Part shown: positions 33,830-43,322 of the stretch, piece after piece
Layout: each line of letters starts with the position of its first letter
Position numbering within the stretch: position 1 is the stretch's first letter
Source: Brachybacterium halotolerans
GTDB taxonomy: Bacteria > Actinomycetota > Actinomycetes > Actinomycetales > Dermabacteraceae
Reading direction: 5' to 3'
DNA length: 64,000 bases
Assembly (NCBI RefSeq): GCF_016623465.1
Contig: NZ_JAEDAJ010000004.1
Span: forward strand, 124,001 to 188,000
Notes under the pieces: model-generated
What the model was told of the DNA's origin: nothing
The model's input: only the letters and a program-made list of their open reading frames with translations
The model's database searches: none
Made by a program: the position numbers and the translations under genes

Positions 33830-35371
33830 ATGAGCATGACCGCCCCACCCAAGACCACCCGGCGCACCGCGCTGCGCCTCGGTGCGGCCGGTTCGCTGCT
33901 GGGCGCCGTCGGGCTCACGGCAGGATGCGGCTCCGCAGCGGATTCGGAGGGAACCGGCGCCCTGCGGATCGCCCAGCCGAGCGAGCCCACGGGACTCGAC
34001 CCCCACCTGGAGAGCGGCCTGGACGGCATGAACGTGCTCATCAACATCTTCGACACGCTCACCATGCGCGACACGAAGAACGAGCTGGTCCCTCGGCTGG
34101 CCACCCACTGGGAGGCCACGGACGAGCACCACTGGAGGTTCCGCCTCCGCAAGGGCGTCACCTTCCACAACGGCGAGCCCTTCGACGCCCGCAGCGTGAA
34201 GTTCTCGATCGAGCGGCTCATCGACCCGGACACCGGCTCCACGATCGTCGAGCTGCGCTCCGTGGACCACGTCGAGATCATCGACGACCACACCGTCGAC
34301 ATCGTGATGGCCGAGCCGGACCCCGTCATTCCCGAGAAGGTCTCGCTCTTCGGGGGCGTGATGCTGCCCGCGGACCACTTCGCCGACGTGGGCGCGAAGG
34401 GATTCGCCGCGCACCCGATCGGCACGGGCCCGTTCCGCTTCGTCTCCTGGCGCAAGGCCCAGCTGCTCCGCCTCGCCGCCTACGCGGACCACTGGAACGG
34501 CAGGCCCGCGTTCGACGAGCTCCACTTCACCGCGATGCCCAACCCGGCCTCCGCGCTCGCGGGCATCCAGAGCGACGCCGTCGACCTGGTCTCCGCCCTC
34601 GATCCCGAGGCGGCCCTCCAGCTCGAGGGCTACAAGGACGTCTCCCTCACCACGCACCCGGGGATCCGCATGTACTTCGTCGTGCTCGACACCGAGCACG
34701 AGATCCTGAAGGACGCCCGCGTTCGACGCGCCCTGAACCACGCCGTGGACGTTCCACTGCTCATCAGCGCGGTGCTCAACGACTCAGGGCGAGAGGCCGC
34801 CACGATCGTGCCGCGGGAGGCGTTCGGCTACGACCCGGACGTGAAACCCCCGAAGAGGGACCCCGGCGAGGCCAGGAGGCTGCTCGCGGACGCCGGCCAT
34901 GCCGACGGCCTCACACTGAGCTTCACCGCCTCGAACAAGGACCAGCTCGTCAGTCAGGCACTCGCCGGAATGCTCGAGGACGTCGGCGTGACGCTCGAGC
35001 TCGAGATCCTCGAGCCCGGCACCTTCGCCGAACGGCTCGCCTCGGACGATCCCTCCTCGCTCGGATCCATGTATCTCACCGGAAGCACGGGCTGGACGCT
35101 CGACGGAGAGGCCACCATGCAGTCGTACATCCGCTCGGATCGCAAACGCAGCAGGATCCGCTCGACGGAAGCCGACGAGATGATCGACGCGCTCGAGCAG
35201 ACCATCGACCCGGACGCCCGCCTGAAGACGTTCCGCCGCATGCAGGAATGGCTGCACGACGAAGCGCCCTTCCTGTTCCTGTACCAGGCGGATCAGAACT
35301 TCGCCTCGAACAAGCGCATCGAGTGGACACCCAATGTGAACGGCACGCTCGCGATGGAGACCGCCCGATGA
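33830..35371 (+). CDS. ABC importer substrate-binding lipoprotein (SBP_bac_5, Opp/Dpp type)
   Basis: 513 residues. Tat-like RRTALRLGAAGS and lipobox GLTAGC (Cys33). The family pattern is clear: EPTGLDPHLESG, RKGVTFHNGEPFDARSVKFS, IGTGPFRFVSW, VRRALNHAVD. Binds peptides, nickel or oligosaccharides depending on subgroup. GGAAGGA precedes the ATG. First gene of a five-gene ATGA-linked importer operon. Confidence 0.9.
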   Translation: MSMTAPPKTTRRTALRLGAAGSLLGAVGLTAGCGSAADSEGTGALRIAQPSEPTGLDPHLESGLDGMNVLINIFDTLTMRDTKNELVPRLATHWEATDEHHWRFRLRKGVTFHNGEPFDARSVKFSIERLIDPDTGSTIVELRSVDHVEIIDDHTVDIVMAEPDPVIPEKVSLFGGVMLPADHFADVGAKGFAAHPIGTGPFRFVSWRKAQLLRLAAYADHWNGRPAFDELHFTAMPNPASALAGIQSDAVDLVSALDPEAALQLEGYKDVSLTTHPGIRMYFVVLDTEHEILKDARVRRALNHAVDVPLLISAVLNDSGREAATIVPREAFGYDPDVKPPKRDPGEARRLLADAGHADGLTLSFTASNKDQLVSQALAGMLEDVGVTLELEILEPGTFAERLASDDPSSLGSMYLTGSTGWTLDGEATMQSYIRSDRKRSRIRSTEADEMIDALEQTIDPDARLKTFRRMQEWLHDEAPFLFLYQADQNFASNKRIEWTPNVNGTLAMETAR

Positions 35372-36309
35372 GCCGCGGCCGGACCCGGCTGCTGCGCGCC
35401 GCCGTCACCCGTCTGCTCTCCTCCCTCCTGGTGCTCTGGGCCGCCGTCACGGTCGTGTTCGTGCTCTCGCGCGCCTCCGGTGATCCGGTGGCGCTGCTCC
35501 TGCCCGACGATGCGAGCGCCGATCAGGTGACGCAGATGAAGCAGACACTCGGACTCGATCGCCCTCTGCCCCTGCAGTACCTGGACTTCCTGGGCGGCCT
35601 CATCCATCTCGACCTCGGCGACTCGCTGGTCTACAAGGAGCCCGTGACCTCGTTGATCATCGAGCGGATCCCGGCCACAGCACTGCTCGCCGCCACCGCT
35701 CTGCTGATCACCGTCGTGGTCTCCTTCCTCGCCGGCAGCATCGGCGCCATGCGCCGCGGCACCGCCCTGGACAGGGTCGTCATGAGCGGGGTGCTGGTCG
35801 GACAGTCCACCCCTGCGTTCTGGGTGGGGATCCTGCTGGTCCTGCTCTTCGGCGTCACGCTGCGGGTGCTTCCCGCCGCCGGCTACGGCACACCCGCGCA
35901 CCTCATACTCCCCGCGACGACGCTCGCGATCTTCTCGGTCGCCGTGGTCTCCCGGCTCCTGCGGTCCTCGCTGATCGAGGTGATGGGGCAGGACCATGTG
36001 CGCACGGCGCGCGCCAAAGGCGCGAGCGAGGCCCGGGTGCTGATGGGCCATTCGCTGCGCAACGCCTCCATGCCCGTCATCACCGTGCTCGGGCTGGAGC
36101 TCGGCTCCCTGCTGGGCGGGGCGATCCTCACCGAGCAGATCTTCAACTGGCCCGGCATCGGCCGCCTCACGATCGACGCCATCAGCGCCCGCGACTTCCC
36201 CCTTGTCCAGGGCACGGTCGTGCTGTTCGCGGTCACCTTCATCGTGGTGAACCTGCTCGTCGACCTGTCCTACGCGATCATCGATCCTCGAGTCCGGAGT
36301 CACGCATGA
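35368..36309 (+). CDS. ABC importer permease (DppB/OppB type)
   Basis: 313 residues, six TM segments. N-terminal LLSSLLVLWAAVTVVFVLSR and the EAA loop AKGASEARVLMGHSLRN, then EQIFNWPGIGRLTIDAI, all typical of OppB. ATG overlaps the binding-protein stop (ATGA). Confidence 0.92.
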   Translation: MSRGRTRLLRAAVTRLLSSLLVLWAAVTVVFVLSRASGDPVALLLPDDASADQVTQMKQTLGLDRPLPLQYLDFLGGLIHLDLGDSLVYKEPVTSLIIERIPATALLAATALLITVVVSFLAGSIGAMRRGTALDRVVMSGVLVGQSTPAFWVGILLVLLFGVTLRVLPAAGYGTPAHLILPATTLAIFSVAVVSRLLRSSLIEVMGQDHVRTARAKGASEARVLMGHSLRNASMPVITVLGLELGSLLGGAILTEQIFNWPGIGRLTIDAISARDFPLVQGTVVLFAVTFIVVNLLVDLSYAIIDPRVRSHA

Positions 36310-37187
36310 GCTCCCCGCAGATCTCCCTGACCACCGCAGAGCCCGCGGACGCCTCCTCCGACGCCCCGGGACGCGGCCGCCTGGACATCACTCTGGTGCT
36401 GTCCACCGGGTTCCTCGGCCTCGTCGTCCTGCTCGCCCTCTTCGGGCCGCTGCTGGTCGGCGATCCCGAGGAGCAGAACCTGCTGCAGCGACTGGCGCCG
36501 CCTGGATCAGCGGGCCACCTGCTGGGCACGGACCAGCTGGGACGGGACGTGCTCGCCCGGCTCGTCGTGGGCAGCCGCGTCTCGGTCCTCGTCGGGATCA
36601 CCGCGGCGCTGCTGTCGGGCGTGATCGGTTCGGTGATCGGGATCGTCGCCGGATACACGGGCGGGTGGACGGATCGCGTGCTCATGCGCCTGACGGACGT
36701 CCAGCTGGCCTTTCCCACCCTGCTGCTCGCTCTCGCAGTGATCGGCTTCGTGGGCCCGGGTCTGTGGAACGTGATCCTGGTGCTCGGCATCACCGGCTGG
36801 GTCTCCTACGCCCGCGTGCTCCGCTCCGAGGTGATCTCGCTGCGCACCCGGGAGTTCGTCGAGGCCGCACGGGTCATGGGCGTGCCGGGGCACCGGATCA
36901 TGGTGCGCCACATGCTGCCCAACGTCACCGGTCCCCTGGTGACCATCCTGACGCTGCAGGTGGGGACGGTGATCCTCGCCGAGGCCGCCCTGAGCTTCCT
37001 GGGGCTCGGTGTCCCTTCGAGCATCGCGACGTGGGGCTCGATGCTCTCGGACGGACAGCTCTACATGGGCACCGCCTGGTGGCTCGCCGTCCTGCCCGGC
37101 TCCGCCCTGCTGCTGACCGTGCTGTCCATCAACGTCGCCGGGGACGCCGTGCGCGACCGGTGGGATCCGAGGACGTACACCTCATGA
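36306..37187 (+). CDS. ABC importer permease (DppC/OppC type)
   Basis: 293 residues. LGTDQLGRDVLARLVVGSRVS after TM1 is the OppC signature; EAA loop AARVMGVPGHRIMVRHMLPN; LSFLGLGVPSSIATWGSML near the end. ATGA overlap at both ends. Confidence 0.92.
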   Translation: MSSPQISLTTAEPADASSDAPGRGRLDITLVLSTGFLGLVVLLALFGPLLVGDPEEQNLLQRLAPPGSAGHLLGTDQLGRDVLARLVVGSRVSVLVGITAALLSGVIGSVIGIVAGYTGGWTDRVLMRLTDVQLAFPTLLLALAVIGFVGPGLWNVILVLGITGWVSYARVLRSEVISLRTREFVEAARVMGVPGHRIMVRHMLPNVTGPLVTILTLQVGTVILAEAALSFLGLGVPSSIATWGSMLSDGQLYMGTAWWLAVLPGSALLLTVLSINVAGDAVRDRWDPRTYTS

Positions 37188-37990
37188 ACGCACTGCTCAC
37201 GATCGAGGACCTCCACATCTCCTTCGCCTCTCGCCGCGGCCGGGTCGCCGCCGTGCAGGGCATCGACCTGACCGTCCACGAGGGGCGCACCCTCGCGCTC
37301 GTCGGCGAATCGGGATCCGGGAAGTCCAGCACCGCACTGTCCGTGCTGCGACTGAACCCCGAGCCGCCCGCCGTCTACCCTCACGGCCGCATCCTGCTCG
37401 ACGACCGCGACCTGCTGCGTCTCACACCCCGACAGCTGCGCGCCGTGCGGGGGCGCGACATCTCGATGGTCTTCCAGGACCCGATGACCACGCTCAACCC
37501 CATGCGCACGATCGGCAGCCAGCTCATGGAGGTCATGGCGATCCACCGCACGGGATCCCGCGCAGATCGCAGACGGCGTGCTCTCGAGGCGCTCGAGCAG
37601 GCACGGGTTCCCGACCCTGAGCTGCGATCCCGGCAGTTCCCCCACCAGCTCTCCGGCGGCCTGCGGCAGCGGGCGATGCTCGCGATGGCGCTGATGAGCC
37701 GGCCGCGGCTGCTGATCGCCGACGAGCCGACGACGGCACTGGACGTGACCACCCAGGCCGAGATCCTGGCCCTGTTCCGCACGGTCCAGGAGGAGACGGG
37801 CATGGGGATCCTGCTGATCACGCACGATCTGGGAGTCGTCGCCTCCATCGCCGACCAGGTGGCGGTGATGCACGAGGGCCGGCTGGTCGAGCAGGGCGAG
37901 GTGCTGCAGGTCTTCGAGCAGCCTCGCGACGACTACACCCGCACGCTGCTCGAGGCCACCCCTCGGCTGACGACAGGACAGCCCGCATGA
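37184..37990 (+). CDS. ABC importer ATPase (DppD/OppD type)
   Basis: 268 residues. Walker A GESGSGKSS, Q-loop VFQDPMTTLNP, signature LSGGLRQR, Walker B LLIADEPTTALD, switch THD. It is shorter than many OppD proteins and lacks the C-terminal oligopeptide extension beyond residue 265. ATGA-linked to the permease and the second ATPase. Confidence 0.92.
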   Translation: MNALLTIEDLHISFASRRGRVAAVQGIDLTVHEGRTLALVGESGSGKSSTALSVLRLNPEPPAVYPHGRILLDDRDLLRLTPRQLRAVRGRDISMVFQDPMTTLNPMRTIGSQLMEVMAIHRTGSRADRRRRALEALEQARVPDPELRSRQFPHQLSGGLRQRAMLAMALMSRPRLLIADEPTTALDVTTQAEILALFRTVQEETGMGILLITHDLGVVASIADQVAVMHEGRLVEQGEVLQVFEQPRDDYTRTLLEATPRLTTGQPA

Positions 37991-38844
37991 GCGCGCAGAG
38001 CACCGAGCCCCTCGCCCCCGAGGCCCCTGTGGTCACCCTGCGGGGAGTCTCCAAGACGTACCGACAGCGCCGCCGCCAGAACACCGTGCTCGATGCCGTG
38101 GACCTCGACATCCTCCCGGGCGAGACCCTTGCCCTGGTCGGTGAGTCCGGCTCCGGCAAGACGACCCTGGCCCGCATCGTCGTGGGGCTCACCGATCCGG
38201 ACGCGGGTCGCATCCTCACGCTGGGCAAGGACCTCGACCGTCGTGACAAGCAGGCGGCCGCAGCCCGGGCACAGCTGGTCCAGATGGTCTTCCAGGACCC
38301 CTACGCGAGCATGAACCCGCGCATGCGCATCCGCGATGTGGTCGCCGAGCCGCTGCGCACGCACCGGCGCACCGCCCTGGGTGCGGCGGGCATCCGGCGT
38401 CGCGTCGACGAGCTCCTGGAGAGCGTCGATCTCGAACCGTCGATCGCGCATCGGTATCCGCACGAGTGCTCGGGCGGACAGCGCCAGCGCATTGCGATCG
38501 CCCGAGCACTCGCCCTCGAGCCGCGGCTGCTGGTGCTGGACGAGCCCACGAGCGCACTCGACGTCTCCGTGCAGGCGAAGATCCTGGACCTGCTGGCCGA
38601 ACTCCAGGAGCGCACCGGAGTGGCCCTGCTGTTCGTCAGCCACGATCTGGCGGTGGTCTCCGGGATCGCCGACCGGATCGCGGTGATGGCCGATGGCCGT
38701 CTGCAGGAGGTCGGCCCCTGCCGTGAGGTGCTGACCTCCCCGTCCTCCGAGGTCACGCGACGGCTCCTGGACTCGGTCGCCCATCCGGATCCGCGCCGTG
38801 CGAATCCGCGGCTCACCGAGCGGGCCGGCAGGCGGCGCGCATGA
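37987..38844 (+). CDS. ABC importer ATPase (DppF/OppF type)
   Basis: 285 residues. Walker A GESGSGKTT, Q-loop VFQDPYASMNPRMRI, signature CSGGQRQR (Cys for the usual Leu), Walker B LLVLDEPTSALDVS, SHD switch. Last gene of the importer; the convergent ROK gene ends 17 bp away. Confidence 0.92.
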   Translation: MSAQSTEPLAPEAPVVTLRGVSKTYRQRRRQNTVLDAVDLDILPGETLALVGESGSGKTTLARIVVGLTDPDAGRILTLGKDLDRRDKQAAAARAQLVQMVFQDPYASMNPRMRIRDVVAEPLRTHRRTALGAAGIRRRVDELLESVDLEPSIAHRYPHECSGGQRQRIAIARALALEPRLLVLDEPTSALDVSVQAKILDLLAELQERTGVALLFVSHDLAVVSGIADRIAVMADGRLQEVGPCREVLTSPSSEVTRRLLDSVAHPDPRRANPRLTERAGRRRA

Positions 38845-38861
38845 TCGTCGTCCCGCCCAGG

Positions 38862-39812
38862 TCAGGACGCGGGCAGGATCCCGCGGTGCAGCAGGTAGGC
38901 GACGCCGCCCAGCAGCGTCGCGTCGTCCTCCGGGATCGGGTTCGTCCTCAGGCGCGGCTGCGTCTCCCCGCCCGTGCGCGAGAGGTCGCGCAGCGTCGCG
39001 AGGATGCGCGCGCGGAACCCGTCGGACGCCTGCGCCGCCTCACCGTGCAGCACGAACAGGCCCGGCGTGCACAACTGCTGGATGTTGGCGAGGCCCACCG
39101 CGATGTTCTCCGCGTACTCGCCGACGACGGCCGCCGCGCGCGGGTCCTCCGCCGCGTATCGTTCCCACTCCGCCAGGCCCACCGCGGGAATGCCCAGTTC
39201 TTCGGCGCGCTCGTCGAGCCAGGCCGTGGTGGCGATGGTGCGCCAGCAGCCCCGCTTGCCGCAGCTGCACGTCGACTGCCCGCGCGCGACGGTCATGTGG
39301 GCGCCGCTGCGCCCGCCGTCGGGCGCGAGGATCGTCCCTCGGTAGAGGATGCCGACGCCCAGGGTCGACCCGGTGGCGACGGAGGCGAAGGTCTCCTCGC
39401 CCTGACCTGCACCGAAGTAGTGGTCCCCGTGCACCTGGAGGCGCGCACGGTGCTCGAGCAGGGTCTGCGCGCCGATGAGCTCCCGAAGCCGCGAGGCGAT
39501 CTCGCATCCCTCGAGGGAGGGCATGTCCACGACCTGGAGCATCCGCCCGCCCACGGTGTCCAGGACGCCGCCGGCCGAGATGACGCAGCCGCTCAGCACG
39601 CTGCCGCGTGCGAGCACCAGGGCCACCCGGTCCACCTGCGCGAGGATCTGCTCTCGCCCGGCCGACGGGTCGAAGGCGAGTTCCCGTCGAGTGCGGAACC
39701 TGCCGGTCGCGTCGATGAGCGCACCCTGCACGCGTCCGGGCAGCAGCTCGAGAGCCAGGAACGAACCCTCGCGAGAAGCAGGGGGTTCGAAAGGCAGCAC
39801 GCGAGCGGTCAT
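38862..39812 (-). CDS. ROK-family protein (sugar kinase-like)
   Basis: 316 residues without an N-terminal HTH, so kinase-like rather than repressor-like. FLALELLPGRVQGALID replaces the usual DxGxT phosphate loop and is weak. The zinc motif is CSCGKRGCWR and the ATP region is SVATGSTLGVGILYRG. Because the DxGGT site is degenerate, it may be a sensor or a non-canonical kinase. ATG 39812 follows TACTGT by 6 nt. Divergent from the creatininase gene. Confidence 0.8.
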   Translation of the reverse strand: MTARVLPFEPPASREGSFLALELLPGRVQGALIDATGRFRTRRELAFDPSAGREQILAQVDRVALVLARGSVLSGCVISAGGVLDTVGGRMLQVVDMPSLEGCEIASRLRELIGAQTLLEHRARLQVHGDHYFGAGQGEETFASVATGSTLGVGILYRGTILAPDGGRSGAHMTVARGQSTCSCGKRGCWRTIATTAWLDERAEELGIPAVGLAEWERYAAEDPRAAAVVGEYAENIAVGLANIQQLCTPGLFVLHGEAAQASDGFRARILATLRDLSRTGGETQPRLRTNPIPEDDATLLGGVAYLLHRGILPAS

Positions 39813-39910
39813 CCCTTCACAGTAGCGAGGCCGATCGCACCAGGGGAACACGCACGGACGGCGGAGCCGACCCGCACGAGAGAGACCACCACGACGCAGG
39901 AGGAGAGCCC

Positions 39911-40669
39911 ATGCCACGACTCGCCGAGATGACACGGGAGCAGGTCGCCGACCTCGCTGCGCACGGTGTGGCCGTGCTCCCCATAGGTTCCCTCGAGCAG
40001 CACGGGGACCACCTCCCGCTGGGCACCGACTCGCTCCTCCTCCAGGAGGTCGTCGAGAGGGCCCTGGACGATCGCGCGGACGTGGCTGTGTGCCCCGCAC
40101 TCCCCTTCGGATTCAGCGGTCACCACCAGTTCGCGGTGGCGCTCAGCCTCCCGCCGAAGACGCTGCTGGACGTGCTCACAGCGCTCCTGGACTCCCTGGT
40201 CGCCGCCGGGTTCCGCCGGGTCCTCGTGGTCAACGGCCACGGCGGGAACATCGAGATGATGAGCCAGGCCGTCAAGCTCGCCGCTCTGGAGCACGCGATC
40301 CTCGCGGCCAGCTGCAGCTACTGGGAGCTGCTCGAGCCCCGCCCCGGAGCTCCGGGACACGCGGGCGCCTTCGAGACCTCCCTCATGGCGTCCGCGCATC
40401 CAGCGCTCGTGCGCCCGTCGATGGAGGGGCCCGGGGAGCTGCCACTGTTCGATCGCCGACTGGTCCGCGGACTCCATGTGGAGAGGCACGGCGAATGGCC
40501 GCGCTCGGGAGGCATCACGGACGACCCCGGCGACGGAGACGCCGCCGCGGGGGCCGCCGCGCTCGCTGAAGCTGCGGCACGTCTCGGGGAGTGCGTGGAC
40601 GCCCTCCTCGACCTGGACCTCCCCTTCGACGACCCGACACCCGACACCCCTGAAGGAGCTGCCCGATGA
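39911..40669 (+). CDS. Creatininase-family amidohydrolase
   Basis: 252 residues. The metal ligands are in LPIGSLEQHGDHLPLGTDS, VVNGHGGN and GHAGAFETSLM, as in creatininase, FAPy deformylase and MftE. The family hydrolyses cyclic or linear amides. GGAGGAGAGCCC precedes the ATG. ATGA overlap with the dehydratase gene, so the pair probably acts in sequence: amide opening, then dehydration or epimerisation. Confidence 0.88.
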   Translation: MPRLAEMTREQVADLAAHGVAVLPIGSLEQHGDHLPLGTDSLLLQEVVERALDDRADVAVCPALPFGFSGHHQFAVALSLPPKTLLDVLTALLDSLVAAGFRRVLVVNGHGGNIEMMSQAVKLAALEHAILAASCSYWELLEPRPGAPGHAGAFETSLMASAHPALVRPSMEGPGELPLFDRRLVRGLHVERHGEWPRSGGITDDPGDGDAAAGAAALAEAAARLGECVDALLDLDLPFDDPTPDTPEGAAR

Positions 40670-41784
40670 AGATCGTCGACCTCGAGGTCCACGTGGTGAA
40701 CCTTCCGATGAAGCAGGGATTCACCTCCTCGTTCGAGACCAAGCGCGGCGAGACCCGCACCATCGTTCGACTGCGCACCGACGAGGGCGTCGTCGGCTGG
40801 GGAGAGACCATGTGGGGCGCACCGGTGGCGCGCCTCGTGCGCCAGCTGGCCGATGACGTGATCGGCACCGACCCGCGCGAGCTCGAGGCCTTTCACGCGC
40901 GCCACCGCATGCTGCCGTTCTTCCACGGATACCTCGGCTACGCGGCTCTGGCCGCGGTCGACGTCGCCTGCTGGGACGCCATCGGCAAGGCCGCCGGGAT
41001 GGGCGTGGTGGACCTGCTGGGCGGCCGGGTGCGCGAGAAGGTGCCGCTCACGGCCCTGATCACCCGGTCCGACGGCGATGCCCGCGACTATCCGGGCTCG
41101 CTGGCCGACGCGACCGAGCGGATCGTCGCGGAGAACAGCTTCACGGCGGTGAAGCTCAAGGGCAGCACCGATGCCCGGGCCGACGTGGCGATCATGGAGG
41201 CGCTGCGCGAGCGCCTGCCCGAGGTCGAGCTGCGTGTGGACCCGAACGCCGCGTGGAGCGTCCCGGAGTCGATCCGGGCAGGTCGCGCGCTTGAACCGCT
41301 GGGACTGGAGTACCTCGAGGACCCCTGCCAGGGACTTGAGCAGATGGCCCAGGTGGCGCGAGCCGTCCGGATCCCCCTGTGCACGAACATGTGCGTGGTG
41401 CGATGGGAGGACCTCGCCCCGGCCGTGCGGCTGGACGCCGTGCAGGTGATCCACGGGGACGTGTACAAGTGGGGCGGCATGGCGATCACCAAGCACCTCG
41501 CCGCCCATTGCGAGGCCTTCGGCCTCGGCATGAACCTGCACAGCGGCGGCGAGATGGGCATCGCCACCGCGGCCCATCTCGCGATCGCCGCGAGCACTCC
41601 CGTGCTCTCCGGCGCGATCGACTCGATGTACTACCTGCACGACGACGACATCATCGACCCGCTGCCCTTCGAGGACGGATGCCTGCGCGTGCCGGACGGT
41701 CCCGGCCTCGGAGTGGTCGTGGACGAGGACAAGCTCGCGCACTACGCGGACCTCAACGCGCGCGAGGGGGACTTCACGGGATGA
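40666..41784 (+). CDS. Enolase-superfamily acid-sugar dehydratase (glucarate-dehydratase-like)
   Basis: 372 residues. KxK base motif in TAVKLKGS; metal ligands LRVDPNAAW and LEYLEDPC. The C-terminal blocks TNMCVVRWEDL, GDVYKWGGM and FGLGMNLHSGGEMGIA resemble glucarate dehydratases (Asp-His dyad) rather than dipeptide epimerases, so a sugar-acid dehydration is most likely. ATGA overlaps with both neighbours. The actual acid sugar is unknown. Confidence 0.85.
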   Translation: MKIVDLEVHVVNLPMKQGFTSSFETKRGETRTIVRLRTDEGVVGWGETMWGAPVARLVRQLADDVIGTDPRELEAFHARHRMLPFFHGYLGYAALAAVDVACWDAIGKAAGMGVVDLLGGRVREKVPLTALITRSDGDARDYPGSLADATERIVAENSFTAVKLKGSTDARADVAIMEALRERLPEVELRVDPNAAWSVPESIRAGRALEPLGLEYLEDPCQGLEQMAQVARAVRIPLCTNMCVVRWEDLAPAVRLDAVQVIHGDVYKWGGMAITKHLAAHCEAFGLGMNLHSGGEMGIATAAHLAIAASTPVLSGAIDSMYYLHDDDIIDPLPFEDGCLRVPDGPGLGVVVDEDKLAHYADLNAREGDFTG

Positions 41785-43274
41785 CACGCGACCCGTCCCT
41801 GCGCTCGCTCCTGGCCTCGCTGCTCGTCGTCGGATGGGATGCACCGGAGCTCACTCCTGCGATGGAGGGTCTGCTCGATCAAGGGCTGGGAGGGGTCATC
41901 CTCCACAGCCGCAACGTGCGCTCGGCGGGGCAGCTCCGCCGCACCCTCGCCACGATGCGAGAGCACCAGGGCGATCTCGTGGTCGGCGTGGACCAGGAGG
42001 GAGGGCGCATCAGCCACCTGACTCGCGCCGAGTGCCCGGAGTCACCGGGGGCGGCTGCGCTCGGAGTCGTGGACGACGTGCGGATGACGCGCGACTGCGC
42101 GCGGGAGCTCGCCGCGCATCTCGCGGGACTGGGCATCGACGCCAGCTACTCGCCGGTGGTCGACGTCCAGAGCGACCCGGAGAACCCCATCATCCGCACG
42201 CGCTCGTTCGGGGCGGATCCAGCGCTGGTCTCCCGTCACGCCGTCGCCTGGATCGAGGGGACCCAGGAGTGCGGCGTCGCCGCCTGCGCGAAGCATTTCC
42301 CAGGACACGGGGCGACAGCGGTCGACTCCCACCTCGGCGATGCCGTCGATCAGCGGGGCTGGAAGCAGATCGAGAAGATCGACCTCGCACCGTTCCGTGC
42401 CGCGATCGATGCAGGCGTCGCCCAGATCATGACCAGTCATGTCCGGTTCCCCTCGCTCGATGACAAGCCGACCACCCTCAGCAGGCGCCTGGTCACAGAC
42501 ATCGCCCGCACCGGGCTCGGCTTCACCGGAGTGATCATCAGCGACGCCCTGGAGATGGCCGCGATCGCGAGCCGTGTCGGCGTGCCCGAGGGGGCGGCAC
42601 AGGCTCTCGCCGCGGGCGTCGACCAGCTGTGCATCGCCGAGCCCGACCCAGCTCTGCACGACCGGGTGCTCGACCGGCTCGAGGAGGCCGTGGGGAGCGG
42701 GGAACTGCATGTCGATGCTCTCGAAGCCTCGTCAGAACGCGTACGAGCGATGCACCGTGCAGCGCGCAGCATCCGGGAGACCGCGAGCGAAGCACGTCCC
42801 TCGACATCACGCGTCTCGTGGGGCGCTGCAGGCATGGATGCTGCACGACGTGCGGTCGACTCGACCGATGTGCTGTCGACTCTCACGCGGCCGGTCGTCA
42901 TCGACCTCTACCGGCGCCCCAAGGCCGCCCTCGAATGGGACGGATGGGGCCTCGCGACCCTCGTGACCGAGCGATGCGACGGGGCTGACGGGCTCAGCAG
43001 CACGAACGACGATCTGGACATCGAACGTGCGCTCGCCCTCGCGGAGGACCGCAGCCTCGTCCTGGCCCTTCAGGATCCCGCCGTGAACCCGTGGCAGCAG
43101 AGGATCGCCGACGAGCTCCGTCGCCGACGGCCTGACCTCATCCCGGTGTCCACCGGTCTCGCCGACCCGGGGGCGCATCTGTGCACCCAAGGACGGGGAT
43201 CGGCGAACCTGATCGCAGCAGCCGAAGCGATCGCGAGGGCTTGTGACTCCTCCGCTAGCAACCTCATGAGGTGA
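41781..43274 (+). CDS. Glycoside hydrolase family 3, NagZ-like beta-N-acetylglucosaminidase
   Basis: 497 residues. GVDQEGGRISHL, the NagZ loop CAKHFPGHGATAVDSHLGD (catalytic His), the nucleophile Asp in GVIISDALEMAAI, and a C-terminal domain longer than in E. coli NagZ. No signal peptide, so it acts inside the cell on imported glycosides. Last gene of the creatininase-dehydratase-glycosidase operon. It suggests the substrate carries a beta-linked GlcNAc-like residue. Confidence 0.88.
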   Translation: MTRDPSLRSLLASLLVVGWDAPELTPAMEGLLDQGLGGVILHSRNVRSAGQLRRTLATMREHQGDLVVGVDQEGGRISHLTRAECPESPGAAALGVVDDVRMTRDCARELAAHLAGLGIDASYSPVVDVQSDPENPIIRTRSFGADPALVSRHAVAWIEGTQECGVAACAKHFPGHGATAVDSHLGDAVDQRGWKQIEKIDLAPFRAAIDAGVAQIMTSHVRFPSLDDKPTTLSRRLVTDIARTGLGFTGVIISDALEMAAIASRVGVPEGAAQALAAGVDQLCIAEPDPALHDRVLDRLEEAVGSGELHVDALEASSERVRAMHRAARSIRETASEARPSTSRVSWGAAGMDAARRAVDSTDVLSTLTRPVVIDLYRRPKAALEWDGWGLATLVTERCDGADGLSSTNDDLDIERALALAEDRSLVLALQDPAVNPWQQRIADELRRRRPDLIPVSTGLADPGAHLCTQGRGSANLIAAAEAIARACDSSASNLMR

Positions 43275-43322
43275 ACGCGGGGCCCTCCACGCTCTGGGCC
43301 CAGTCGGGGTCTGCACCAGATC

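Noticed and set aside
40666-41784. L-Ala-D/L-Glu epimerase (dipeptide epimerase)
   Set aside because: C-terminal blocks resemble glucarate dehydratase, with no second catalytic Lys of the epimerase subgroup.
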